From contig DF237005.1 in assembly GCA_000708835.1 (NCBI GenBank), forward strand, positions 1 to 37,258: a stretch of 37,258 nt of DNA, read 5' to 3'. Under the pieces are notes generated by a model. The model was not told where the DNA came from. It made no database searches and saw only the letters and a program-made list of their open reading frames with translations. Numbering within the stretch: position 1 is the first letter of the stretch; each line of letters begins with the position of its first letter. The translations under genes were made by a program, and so were the position numbers. Of the stretch, positions 20,701 to 28,430 are shown in pieces. Origin of the DNA: Klebsormidium nitens. Its lineage: Eukaryota > Streptophyta > Klebsormidiophyceae > Klebsormidiales > Klebsormidiaceae.

Positions 20701-23407
20701 AGCAGAATACTGTAATTCATTGCGTAGAAGACTTCCAGATTCTTCAGGGTCTGACAGTTTTGCTTCTCCTTGAATTCTTGACTGGAAGCAGAACACTATG
20801 AAGACCCTCTTTTAAAGGCTTGTACGAGTTGAACCACTTGATCAATCTGCTCTCACGTTTGTCAAGAATTTCAGGAACCGCAGCTTACCACTTTCAAGCG
20901 GGAGGCCCACTCCGGAGCGATCCGGAGGTGCGGGGGCGGAACGAGGAGAACGGAATGAACTAGCCACTCCGGTCGGCCAAGACCTCCCCGCGGCTTGAAA
21001 CCCCTCCACTCCTCGTCAGTGATCTTTTTGAAAAGCCTCTGGACCTGCAACGGTAATAAAAGATCACGTGGGCTTTTGTATTCACGCATCAAAATCGGTG
21101 CTGTTCTGGTTGACATCAGCGTTCTACGGGAAGATAGACTCCTCATGGGCTGTTTTGAGCCTGTTCATAGGCCGTCACAGATCGCGAACCCGACTCATGT
21201 ATAGCGTTGAGAAATTGACTCAGAATTTTGACTAGAATGATGGTTTTTGGCGCCTCAGAGTGTCCCCGTCTCCAACGCAGGGATACGCATAGAAGACCAG
21301 GCTGCCCAAACAGCACATTCTTTGGTCCGAACTTGCGCTTCGTCGAAGGTCTGTCAGATGCCTTTCAATGGAGCAATATAGCATGAATATGATGCAGGGC
21401 CTCCAAGAAAGTCTCTTTGAAGAAAGCCTCTGAGCCTCGTGGCTTTGCCGCGACCCATCGTTTGACAGGTTGCAACTGCATGTCGCCAGATTCTGTATAC
21501 ACGTTGCTTCCGAGCGACTGCACAGGTGGAGTTACAAGCAACTGGTCGCCGCGGCACACTTTCAAACGCGCCTAGGACGTAGGGGACTGGTTCAGATTCG
21601 GCGACCGAGAGCAGGCCGTGGTCCGCTTTCTTGGACGCCATCTCCGTCCTACGTGGCCAGATTCGCGGCGACTGCGACTGCGTTACCGCCGTCTCACGGT
21701 CGCCGGCACGGGGCTTACCGCTTTTGCGTCGAAGTCTTCTCGGAACTCGACGTCGGCTCTCTTCTTGCACACCGCGCAGAGCATCCGCCGGAACTGCAGA
21801 ACCTTCGCCTCAGCGGACTCTTTCACGGAATCCTCGCAGCAAACCTCGCCCCCATCGCTCTCATCTCCTTCGCTTGATTCCGCCGGAACGCGTTCCGCGG
21901 CTCTCCGGCCGGCTTTCGGACGGAGCTGCAGCCGGTGGCCGTTGAAGTTGAGCAGCGGGGGCGGCTGCATCGCATGAAAAGGAATAGATCATAACTCTTT
22001 GTTTTCGTTAACACTGCACACTTATTGTTGATCGATTATCTTTCTCACACATGTTAGATTGCTTGAATGCTCAAGAAGATTGGTCATGCATTTTAGCAAT
22101 AGCGTTCAATCGACGAAGCGAGGGGCTAAGATTGCCAAACCATATCTAGATCTCAAAGCTCTCACGGCTAGCATTGGAAGACTTTTGCAGGATGGGCTCC
22201 TTTTAGAAATGCACCCGAGCTTTTTATCAAGCACAGAAACTAAAATTATTTACCTCAGTAGTTCCTAATGATTCTGATACTCGCCTATTCATGTCAAAAG
22301 TGGCTTCCTAAGAAGCGATTCCCTTTCCTTCTAGTCGACGTTCTGAAAAGGGGCCTTTAAAAACAAACCTTCTGAAGACATACTCTAATGGTTGCGCTGC
22401 AACCATTAGAATTCTCTACTTGCTCCAGAAGAAAGACTCCCTTGTCGAAGAGCCCCACTTTAGACCAGCACGTTTGAGTTGTGGCCCAATTAAAGGTTGG
22501 CAGTCAATGGGGAACCGCAGAACGCACTCCTTCACTAACTCTCTGCCCAGAACGCGTAGCTACTCAGTACTTGAAAGTGACTTCAAGATCAGAAGGTATA
22601 CAACTGTTGCTTAGGTATGCCTTAAAGCCGTCTCGATTTTGCGTCAGCCATTGTACGAGATTCGACTCTCACCACCTTTCTGCTGAGGCGTCGTCGGCAA
22701 TTGACGCAGAAAGAGAGCAGCACTTGGGTGACTTTTGGGATGAGATGTGGGAAGAACACTGGGAAGACGAGCTCGATATGGCCCCAGTGTCCTGCGAAAA
22801 GTAACAAACGGGCGACTTCAGCTGAAGGTCACGGAAGCATGCCGCACGTCGCTCGACCCTGTTAGACACAGGGTCGCAGCGACGTCAGCAAACAGCACGT
22901 GGGCTCCAGGGTGTTCGGCCCGGTTGACAGCAGTTTTTCGTCTCGATTGAGGCACGTGACTACATGAGTGGAGGCGCTCCGCCTTTGGCCTTCAACAAGG
23001 CATGAGCGGAAGATACTCTGCTAGAATTCGAAAACCCTGCTTCAGATGCAACGTGATTGTGATTGTGATACGAAGCTTGTGCTTTTGTGCAGCTTTTCTT
23101 GGGGTTTTCATAGAGTACACGGATACGAGCTCAAGTAGACTGGATTTGCACTCCATATAAATCTTGTATCGGTTAGGAAACCGTGGGCGTTGAAATGGAT
23201 TCAAACAATCTCCTTCAAACGAGATATCGGCCGAACGTGAGGGACCAAGAAAAGGACGGTAGGCATTTTACCCGGGCAGTTGCTCTCAGCCGTTGACGGG
23301 TCAGCTTTGCCGTCGCACGTGCCGCAGGTACCCTTCTGCTTTAAAGACACCCCAAGACGGGGGTCGCTCAAGTCAGCAGCGTCTCGGATCTCGAGTATCG
23401 ATAGTTG
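1528..23407 (-). CDS. NRPE1: RNA polymerase V (Pol IV/V-type) largest subunit, NRPE1-like, 21 recognised exons
   Basis: This is a plant-type RNA polymerase V largest subunit, expected in the nucleus, where Pol V makes scaffold transcripts and recruits siRNA-loaded Argonaute for RNA-directed DNA methylation. Exons in coding order are 23407-23272, 22791-22673, 21964-21719, 21571-21536, 21044-20889, 20356-20180, 19498-17612, 16949-16426, 15703-14518, 14020-13812, 13234-12979, 12419-10743, 10230-10049, 9670-9520, 8013-7878, 7350-6785, 6255-6082, 5553-5179, 4800-3416, 2708-2594 and 2175-1528. They total 10341 nt with matching phases throughout, about 3446 residues against roughly 2000 for land-plant NRPE1. 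The excess is GW-rich or acidic insertions. The clamp zinc motifs, DFDGDE active site, funnel, bridge-helix region, cleft, GW platform and DeCL-type domain occur in the order known for NRPE1. The trigger loop is missing, as in Pol IV/V. The first coding exon is not identified, and the 36-nt fourth recognised exon is uncertain. Confidence 0.93.
1690..2015 (-). repeat. 20-residue (about 60 bp) repeats in the C-terminal tail
   Basis: Plus-strand CGGAATGTTCTTTGGCT begins near 1911 and again near 1971, each followed by similar GTCCCCC-GGGGACGGAAC sequence. That is a 60 bp period, or 20 residues. On the coding strand the units resemble RFRPPGDEPAKEHS and QFRPQGDQLAKEHS. More diverged copies (RFHSPADGPAK, RFRSPTDPPAE, RFMPPG) continue toward the stop. 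Confidence 0.75.
3416..4800 (-). other. NRPE1: NRPE1 C-terminal GW/WG (AGO-hook) platform exon
   Basis: This exon is about 461 codons, phase 0 to 2, and ends in a consensus GTAAGT donor. It carries about 15 GW/WG sites in a Gly, Ser, Glu and Pro-rich background, mostly TGW or SGW followed by D/N/G. This is the Argonaute-hook composition of NRPE1 and SPT5L C-termini; in Arabidopsis such motifs bind AGO4. Three repeat units of about 132-135 bp lie at roughly 4683-4549, 4479-4348 and 4345-4213, each with SGWxxPVxxTGW and later GTGW and LxR motifs. Past 3750 the composition turns to Arg/Glu-rich and loses tryptophan. Start could be 4800 or 4797. Confidence 0.92.
4213..4683 (-). repeat. C-terminal GW repeat units of about 45 residues
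   Basis: There are three imperfect units. The first two share SGWxxPVEGTGW, then EP, then GTGW, and end near RGPAxES. The third begins GWGNPVGATGW. Units two and three are adjacent; about 23 residues separate units one and two. The sequence is unrelated to the repeat in the catalytic exon apart from the tryptophan spacing, so the two platforms probably expanded independently. Confidence 0.75.
5179..5553 (-). other. NRPE1: NRPE1 end-of-core exon
   Basis: This 125-codon phase 0-0 exon has acceptor TCTTCCAG and donor GTAAGA. It contains APKILTDAAYAGQRDAL followed by GLGLPVASGTGGGFALL. Plant NRPE1 has the equivalent last core motif (FE-AA------D-L, then a G-----GTG--F-LL segment) directly before its GW-repeat tail. 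An Ala/Arg/Gln-rich low-complexity stretch then leads into the C-terminal region. Confidence 0.88.
6082..8013 (-). other. NRPE1: NRPE1 domain 5 exons 8013-7878, 7350-6785 and 6255-6082
   Basis: Exon 8013-7878 (ALVDDPRRLVVRALLGWW) matches the KG-PRI---N-W region. Exon 7350-6785 has GLTVTVERP near its start, an acidic insert, and VAESLGIEAAQAALVE, the classic Pol ---LGIEAAR--L--E helix. Exon 6255-6082 continues VDRKHLELVADKMTASGKVL and MNGYKEHRARM, equivalent to the V--RH--LLAD-MT--G-----N--G motif of all Pol largest subunits. Phases are 0/1, 1/0 and 0/0, all consistent. Confidence 0.92.
8561..8754 (-). pseudogene. Diverged duplicate of NRPE1 exon 20356-20180 inside the 9519-8014 intron
   Basis: The segment has a good acceptor (CTTTCCCAG) and a good donor (AAAACG before GTGAGA), and it is open for its full 194 nt. 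Its start, GHVAECLRSTLAAKRRQK, parallels DHITRCLRSILAANKKLK of the upstream exon, with shared CLRS, LAA and a later EL--L pattern. The DNA string CTGCGGTCAA followed by TGGCGGCCAA is common to both. The host intron is 1506 nt, while most others are 0.4-0.7 kb. Both flanking junctions are phase 0 and 194 is not a multiple of three, so inclusion would shift the frame and reach a TAG in exon 7350-6785 near 7277. It is a decayed duplicate, a poison exon, or less likely an alternative exon. Confidence 0.7.
9520..10230 (-). other. NRPE1: NRPE1 cleft/jaw exons 10230-10049 and 9670-9520
   Basis: Exon 10230-10049 encodes DILTLKRDPLKGKTTAVNLA, aligning with the plant NRPE1 segment just after the cleft motif. 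Its phase 2 end (CGTCGT before GTGAGG) joins exon 9670-9520, which encodes RPTLTLTSYTWLEV, VRLPNLVLDM and ILELRDS. That aligns with the NRPE1 segment ending LLE-V-KGD. Compared with Arabidopsis NRPE1 a variable jaw section is missing here. The GTAAGA donor at 9519 opens the longest intron of the gene. Confidence 0.85.
10743..12419 (-). other. NRPE1: NRPE1 exon spanning the trigger-loop exit, a roughly 480-residue insert and the cleft
   Basis: This 559-codon phase 0-0 exon starts GKNLMFHLGD, then VTSADGHVVRFP, equivalent to the Pol L---D-----DGTVR----I-F segment. An insert of about 480 acidic residues follows (roughly 12310-10865), rich in Glu, Asp, Ser and Gly, with five GW/WG sites (including RGWDGN, SGWTGL and TWGFPE). 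The core returns with EAGDAVGAAAAHALAEPLAQ, matching the cleft motif GE-VG--AA-S--EP--Q. It ends at RR with a GTTAAG donor, chosen because it keeps phase. In Arabidopsis NRPE1 only about 15 residues separate these two core motifs. Confidence 0.9.
12546..12590. repeat. Intronic inverted repeat, 14 bp stem and 17 nt loop
   Basis: TGGCTCATCAATGA at 12546-12559 is the exact reverse complement of TCATTGATGAGCCA at 12577-12590. It lies in the intron 12978-12420, about 130 nt from the acceptor of exon 12419-10743. A run of T follows on the plus strand. In a spliced minus-strand intron this is not a bacterial-type terminator; it may simply form an intronic hairpin. Confidence 0.8.
12979..14020 (-). 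other. NRPE1: NRPE1 funnel and bridge-helix exons 14020-13812 and 13234-12979
   Basis: Exon 14020-13812 encodes NAFRALYEAGSKGSPANLQK and RFLPHLP, the Pol funnel signature (N-FR-M--AGSKGS--NI-Q ... R-LPHF). The splice joins SESW to WASRF in phase 2. Exon 13234-12979 ends VSGARTRADHFFAQAMAERH and GTGNDLPYSI. This aligns with the bridge helix (L-P-EFFFHAM-GRE). However, the following GLIDTAVKTA-TGYIQRRL trigger-loop sequence of Pol I/II/III is absent. Land-plant Pol V shows the same loss and a similar spacing to the KNLM segment that opens the next exon. Confidence 0.9.
14518..15703 (-). other. NRPE1: NRPE1 pore/funnel exon with an inserted acidic and GW segment
   Basis: After the phase 2 junction the exon reads YGAAAAVRFLDAATHF and FLDNRGFSLGLEDL, equal to the Pol II YG-EAA-FLD ... 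FL---GFSIG-D region. About 300 residues follow that have no Pol II counterpart. They are basic then acidic, with the cluster GWGGTGWDGTGTGWGG (plus coordinates near 14960-15025) and an NWWGRL site. The exon ends VIRVFE at GTGAGG, phase 0, and the next exon resumes the funnel. Confidence 0.88.
16426..16949 (-). other. NRPE1: NRPE1 exon immediately after the active site
   Basis: The exon starts MNLHVPQ right after a CTCGCAG acceptor, so the spliced protein reads DFDGDEMNLHVPQ, the canonical form. Land-plant NRPE1 and NRPD1 have diverged here (DFDGDC). Next come EACAEAQELL and ALWQDSRLGVFLML, the helices following the active site in all Pol largest subunits, then a variable stretch and VYTADQILCAALP, like the pore-domain W/YT-KQI motif. 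The exon ends in phase 2 (LWRM). Confidence 0.9.
17612..19498 (-). other. NRPE1: NRPE1 catalytic exon with a roughly 440-residue internal GW platform
   Basis: This 629-codon phase 0-0 exon opens with conserved core sequence: GKRSDYSGRSVISP, then VPREMG and LNLPRL. A long insert of low-complexity sequence rich in Gly, Glu, Arg, Gln and Trp follows, roughly 19200-17880, with about 14 GW/WG sites. The core then resumes with FDGQIVQFRRNG, GDLVLWNRNPSVRQHNLL and finally NGDFDGDE, the metal-A aspartate loop, directly before a GTGAGC donor. In Pol II and land-plant Pol V the two core halves are joined by a far shorter linker. The ORF is uninterrupted over 1.9 kb, so the insert is genuinely coding. 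Confidence 0.93.
18520..19090 (-). repeat. Tandem 43-44-residue GW repeat inside the catalytic exon
   Basis: Imperfect tandem units of 129-132 bp recur. The plus-strand string CTGCTTCTCCGCACCGCCCAC starts near 18932 and 18803, with a variant at 18671. On the coding strand a unit reads approximately WGGGTGWGxVGxAxKQ, then EEQRNG and an RNxDTGxQPE-like end. There are three full units, plus a partial one on each side. The frame is kept, as expected for a repeat under coding constraint. Confidence 0.85.
20180..21571 (-). other. NRPE1: NRPE1 clamp/N-core exons 21571-21536, 21044-20889 and 20356-20180
   Basis: Exon 21044-20889 encodes FKKITDEEW, then GRPEWLVHSVLLVPPP, matching the Pol largest-subunit pattern of ITDEE..., RPEW and VLPVPPP; it is secure. 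Exon 20356-20180 begins DHITRCLRSILAANKKLK, equivalent to the D-LT-L--I--AN--L helix of Pol II. The tiny 36-nt exon 21571-21536 (12 codons) is a best guess bridging the zinc exon and 21044. It uses a CCTAG acceptor and GTAACT donor and keeps phase, but a longer version reaching the stop near 21366 cannot be excluded. Exon 20356-20180 has a diverged copy at 8754-8561. Confidence 0.82.
21719..21964 (-). other. NRPE1: NRPE1 clamp zinc exon with lineage-specific insert
   Basis: This 82-codon phase 0-0 exon has acceptor GATGCAG and donor GTAAGC. An acidic Ser/Glu-rich stretch including EVCC is followed by RRMLCAVCKKR. The CxxC probably completes the second clamp zinc site opened by FCVNC in the previous exon. 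Plant NRPE1 also has a CC pair and variable acidic sequence at this place. Beyond the cysteines the match is weak, so the assignment rests on position, phase and the CxxC. Confidence 0.7.
22384..22410. repeat. Intronic perfect hairpin, 12 bp stem and 3 nt loop
   Basis: TCTAATGGTTGC (22384-22395) and GCAACCATTAGA (22399-22410) are exact reverse complements around GCT, within the intron 22672-21965 of the polymerase gene. No coding role. It could be a small mobile-element relic or a structural element of the intron. Confidence 0.8.
22673..23407 (-). other. NRPE1: NRPE1 clamp exons 23407-23272 and 22791-22673
   Basis: The first recognised exon follows a TTTTGCAG acceptor and encodes the clamp start, with LSDPRLGV and a CGTC pair. 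It ends on the split codon after NCP. The next exon continues GHWGHIEL and then FCVNC. Together they give the C-x2-C ... C-x2-H zinc site and the first half of the second zinc site seen in eukaryotic Pol largest subunits (DPR.G, CPGH.GHI). The junction is phase 1 and reads cleanly. The second exon ends at AAGGTG followed by GTGAGA. An upstream exon supplying the start methionine must exist, because family members carry 30-50 more residues here. Confidence 0.9.
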
Positions 23408-25733
23408 CTGCAAAACACCAACATGCGATGGGGGTTTTTTGGCGAAGGAAAGAAAATGAGGCAAGGTCTGAGGCTCAAGCTCGAAAAAAGCGGGCAGTCT
23501 TTTCTGCTCGAACGAGTCTGTGAACCAAGGGAAACTGAAGCCTGGCTAGAAACGGCGCATCTGTGGAGGCGTTTAACCGGGTTCTTGAGAAGGCCCCTCG
23601 AGAGCTCTATACTGATGCCACGCCCAAAATGGAAAAGCGTTGAGTGATCTGGCCCACCTCGAAGCTAGTATCCTCTCATGAATTTGATTGAAAACACGTC
23701 CAAAACCTGATGTCAGAATCTTCCGCAGAATATCTCCCTGACCTAAGAAGATTGGATTCTAAACCATCTTTACCAGTGTTCCGGTCCAGAATGATCATAA
23801 ATCTCAGGTGCCCACTTTATCCTTTTCACTGTTCATTCCGAAACACAACCCAGAACTTGAATTGAGCAGTAAAGTTCAGAACTTGACGAACCCTATGAGT
23901 TGAGGCTCTTCCTGCTGAGTGGTCTACGCGACAAAGACTTTCTCCGATCAACCGCTTGTCGGTGAAGCGAAGGAGTACTCAAAATGAGGGGAAGCGAAGC
24001 AAAGTTTGAGACCCCTAGTTTTTGAGCCTTAAAGCGAAGTGCTCACTCGAAGCTCCTGGTCTCCCATCAGCCCGAACTCAATGCTCTGTACGGTGCCCAC
24101 TTCGGCCATCCTCGTAGCTCGACTTCTCTGTCAAATTTGAAGCGTTTCAAAGCGCTCTAGGCTTTTCGTAGCTCGACACTTCTATGTACAATGTGAAGCG
24201 TGTCAAAGCGGCCCAGAACCCCCTCTTTCTTTCGCAAACTTTTACAGTTTATCCCCTGCGCTTCCTAGGTTCCGCCGCAGACTCCAGCTTGCGAAGTTGA
24301 CCTTATCAGCTCGCCCCGCAGCACGGTGACTATCGGTAGCTCTCATCATCAGCCGAAGGTCTTGAGAGTAAGCCTACATTCCTAGCATTCTGCCAAGTCT
24401 GCATTGCATACAGACAATGCTGAGTGGCAAAAGCAGCTGGCCTTGCTTCCGACTGTCCGCATTATTCCTTTCTGACGGGTACGCGCGCCGGAAGAAACTC
24501 TGCTTCTTCTATCGTCGAGATTCTGGGCCTGGAGGGCTTGAGACAGCAGCTTTCGTTGTTTGAACATCCTCATTTGGTCACTTGGAATATGAAAGTACAG
24601 TCGAGGAGATGGATGAAAATGTTTCTCCTATGGTCCAGGAGATAAGGATGCGCTAATCTTACCGACCTTGCTTGACGACTGTGATAAGCTGGCAGCAGCT
24701 ATAAGATTGTCACATTTCGAGCTAGGTCGAAGCCTTTTATTTCGCAACCGGCAAGCACTCGCATCCATGCACTTTTGTCAAAGATCAACCCTCCAACTGC
24801 TTTGATCACCAAGTCTTGTACCTATTTAAGCCTGGAGCTGATTCGCGCCGCCCTTTGGCGGATCCTCGATTCCTGCCGCGAGCACTGACCATCTCATCAG
24901 ACGCAGACGAGTGACGAGGACACCCGCAGCTATTACTACTGGACTTGAGTTCGTTTCAGACACGTCATCATCCGACGAAGAGGCCCGCGCATACAAGCTA
25001 TGCAGCATCAGCAAAGACAAAAGCTCTTGTGCTTATGCTTGTACCGACCAGGTGCCCACGCGCGCCTAATCTTTGACATTGCGCGCTGTATACTTAGGCT
25101 GGGGCCGTTCCCGGGTGCCGCGCGTTCTCGTCGCCGGGAACAAACGGTACCGACCCGAACGGTCCCGGTCAGGTTTACCCGTGGACCTGGTCGCCCGCGC
25201 AGATTGGAACCTCGGGCCGGCGGCCGGGGCCTGGGCCCCGGTACGCGGCCGGTACGTCGTCGGCGCACAGTGACATTTTCCGTGGCGGCCCCGGCCGCCC
25301 GCCGGCTGCCCAACTCGCGCGGCCGCGCGACCGGGCGGCCTCCGGTATCGCAACCGTTGCCTAATGGCTCGTAATCACCAAGGGAGCAACAAGTTGGTTG
25401 CGTCTTTCTTGGTACCGTACTGCCACGAAACCTTGCTCTTCTGCGTCACCACCCCGCACGTGCTCCCGCGCCCCACACCTGTCCTGCATTTGGGTTTGCA
25501 CAGTCTGCTCTCTACACGAATAGACTACATTCTCTTCACTCTAGCTCTGAGCTCTCTTACTCAGCTCATATAACTTCGGCGCCAAAGCTTGCATTCCTTC
25601 GATCAGCATCTCTTGTTCAAAGCAAATCTAACAAGCGCCCTTCTCATCTACTAGCAGCTTCGAGCAGCTCTCTATGCTCCCCTCTCAGCTTGCCCCAAAC
25701 TGCAGCTGAGGGTATTCACACCACTGCGCTCCC
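23408..25733. other. 5' region of NRPE1 and divergent intergenic space
   Basis: It should hold the missing first coding exon(s) of the polymerase and the promoters of both divergent genes. One candidate minus-strand exon runs from ATG at 24768 to 24663. It encodes a basic peptide starting MDASACRLRNKRLR and has a good GTAAGA donor, but it ends in phase 1, so another exon would be needed before 23407. A GC-rich island lies at about 25070-25360. The segment 24850-25020 is open on the minus strand without recognisable homology. I see no further gene. Confidence 0.5.
24113..24215. repeat. Two-copy imperfect direct repeat of about 60 bp
   Basis: TCGTAGCTCGAC, then GAAGCG and TCAAAGCG, occurs near 24113-24159 and again near 24170-24215 with small differences, in non-coding sequence upstream of the recognised polymerase exons. 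Confidence 0.65.
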
Positions 25734-28430
25734 ATGGGGGGCTCGGCGCTGGGGGACGCCACTGATGGCCGGCGAAGATCCCCCGAGGAGTATGAGGCGA
25801 TCAAGAAGAGAGTTCTCGAGGTGGTAACCCCGCTTTACGACCGGGTCAAAGTCCCGAGGCACATCGCGGATAAGGAGGACTTTGGCGACCTGGATGTGAT
25901 GGTGCAGGGAGTAAGGAACCCAAAGCATGTTGAGATCATAAGGGAAAAGCTCCAGTCCAAAAAGGTGAGTTGCTCTGAAGGATGCTAGATCCGGAGCTGG
26001 AATCTGGGCTCTCAGGTGAAACGGCGCTAAAAGAAGATCCAGGTTATCTTTCTTATGTTTCTTGACCTTGGCCCCAAGCTCAAGCAACTAGACGACAAAA
26101 GCGTCTACAGTCACTTGAGCAGTGTGTTTGGAAGAACCATGTGACATAGAGGTTCCAAGTTTCTTCGAGACTCGTAACGTGGGCTGAGGCCCCGTGGGTA
26201 ATGTCTGAAATGCTTTGTTCAGGAAGGAACGGCCGCTGCAAGTCTTGTAGTGAAAGCTGCTTCAAGGAAACGACTCCGTTCTCAAGTAGCAGTGCTTCTT
26301 TGCATTTCGAAACTTACCCTTTACTTCAAGAAAACCTTTCACGACCATAAAGCACAGTAGCGTCTTCGTTCAGCAAGGTTCTAATGCCAAACACGGCGAC
26401 TTGCTTTGCGCTCTGCTCCCAACCAACTGAAGGCACTTTTCCGCTCCCAACCAACTGAAGGCACTTTCCCCGTCTTACAGGACCACAGGAACAGCGACAA
26501 CCACAGCTACGAGTTCGAAGGGTTTCAAGTGGACATCAGTAACGCAGGCCCGAATGACTTCGACATGTTTTGCGTATATCACGAGTTCGGCGACATGATG
26601 GGGCTGCTGGGCATGCAGGCCAGCTACGTGGGTCTCAAGCTGGGCCAGCAGGTGAGCTGCCGCCGTCGTTATATATGAACAAATCTTTATACTTTACAAG
26701 ATTCTTGCAAAGTACGGCTAACCGGAGACTCGCTTGGAACCTAAACAAACGCTGAATGTTAGCGGACAGACTGAAATTGACGGCTCCTGTGTACTTCTTG
26801 AAGTTCGAGAGTCTGTTCAGACAACCTAAGTAGGCGCTTTGGATCTCTCCTCCACTAACTGACTTTTCCCAATCTATTGGAACACTTACGTGTGGTCTTA
26901 TATCACTTTTGCTTGCGGATGATATTTTTGAAAGACAGTCAATTCAGTCAGTTCAAATAGAAGATGTCTTTGCCGGTGCGCTTCTCTGCACAGCTTTCCT
27001 TTTCATTGTTTTTCTGGCCCTGGGAACATCAGCCGGGCGAGTGCATGGCAAGCTGGACGGCAGGTTCGTCGAGTATAGCGTAATAAGACCCTCGCGCGTC
27101 TGCGTCAACTCATGTGGAGGTAAGTGAGCTTCGCCCGATGGAGACTCGCGACTTCCTTTAGCAATAAGCGAGACAGCGAGGCACTTACACTTATTTTCCC
27201 TCACCTCGGCCGCCTTTGCTTTTTGTCCAAAGACTAGAATCAAAATTCTTGTTACGCAGGGCCTGTATTTGCGGCTCGAGTCCAAGGACGCCGGCGAAGA
27301 GAACAACAGCCTGATAAAGCCGTACGAGCTCATCTTGACGACCGACCCCCTGAAGGCGTTCGCTTACCTGGGCTGCGACGTACAGCAGTACCAGAGAGGC
27401 TTCCAGACGCAACTAGAGATGGCGGAGTTCCTCTGTCGAACAAAGTTCTTCCGCCCGTACGTGTTCCGTCCGTCTGCGGCTAAGTACGACGCCCGGAGAA
27501 GGTCTGTCAGCTTGTCTCTCTGACTCTTTTCCTTCATTCAGCAGGCCGGAACGAACGACTGGCTTTAATAATAAGACTCTCATCATTTGCTTCAAAGCAG
27601 TGAAGCATCTGAGGATAAGCAAGGGATAAGAAAAGCATAACTTTCCTTGGAAAAAGCCCTCAGCTGCTCCGGATTTCCTGCTTTCAAACGCCCCTGACTA
27701 TGAAGTGCCAAGGACGCTAAAACGAAGCAACAGCGCCGCGCGCTGTTTGGCTTAGAAAGAGCAGAGAAGTGTCCGGAGCAACTGTAGGCGCGTCACTCGT
27801 TTGCATTCGCCGACCCCATTCCAAGTTGCATCACAAACAGCTGTGAACACGAGTTCTTGACGTACACCCGGGATCTCGCCATAGATCTTTCAAAATCCTG
27901 CTCTGATCACGGCTCCCTTCACCCTGTCAGTGCGTCCGAGATCTCAAATGTATTCCGACCAGAAATATCGTCGCATACTCTCTCCTGCTAAGCCCGCTTT
28001 CAAAATTCGTAAGGTCTGACACGAGTTTCTTTTCTTTCCGTTCAGATTGCTCCACCGACCAATGTGCATCTTCTTCCGGGACTACCTCGCCCTCCACTTC
28101 CCGGAACAGATGTTGGAAGAATTCCAACCGCCGCCTGAGCTCATACCCGATATAAAGGCCATACGCGATCAGGCCATCCGCGATTTCGGCAAGCAGGCCG
28201 AACGCGACACGTGGGAAGTAAAGGCGCGCCGCTTCCTCGGGCTGCGCCACAAGCTCCCCGGCAGTCTGCTTATGGAGGTTTCGGGGTATAAGGGCCCGGC
28301 ACTGGGCGAATTTAAGAAGGCGTTTCTGGCGCAGTGGTCGGACAAGGACGCGTTTGAGGACTTTCTGCTGGCCTCGACGGACGAGCAGATACGGACACGG
28401 CTACAGGCTTTTGCAGATGGTTATGGGTAG
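25734..28430 (+). CDS. Nucleotidyltransferase-like protein, four exons
   Basis: Exons are 25734-25964, 26481-26651, 27260-27501 and 28046-28430. All junctions keep phase (0, 0, 2), giving about 342 residues. Residues 50-54 read FGDLD, a plausible DxD metal site of the polymerase-beta nucleotidyltransferase fold (Asp52 and Asp54), and FQVDIS near residue 95 could give the third acidic residue. Later motifs include KLGQQGLYLRL, ELILTTDPLKAFAYLG and a basic RRRLLHRPM segment. From memory this arrangement resembles an uncharacterised nucleotidyltransferase-like family in eukaryotes and some large DNA viruses, but I cannot confirm that. No signal peptide or membrane segment is visible. The substrate is unknown. 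The third donor (GTCTGT) is weak but the only one that joins the frames. Confidence 0.82.
26414..26469 (+). repeat. Two-copy 29 bp direct repeat before a splice acceptor
   Basis: GCTCCCAACCAACTGAAGGC begins at about 26414 and again at about 26443, in the last part of intron 1 of the nucleotidyltransferase-like gene. The copies are nearly identical and end close to the CTTACAG acceptor at 26480, so they overlap the likely branch-point region. Confidence 0.8.

Noticed and set aside
25008-25353. Arg/Gly-rich minus-strand frames in the GC island
   Set aside because: All frames are open here because of high GC. No domain, and the region fits promoter-proximal sequence better.
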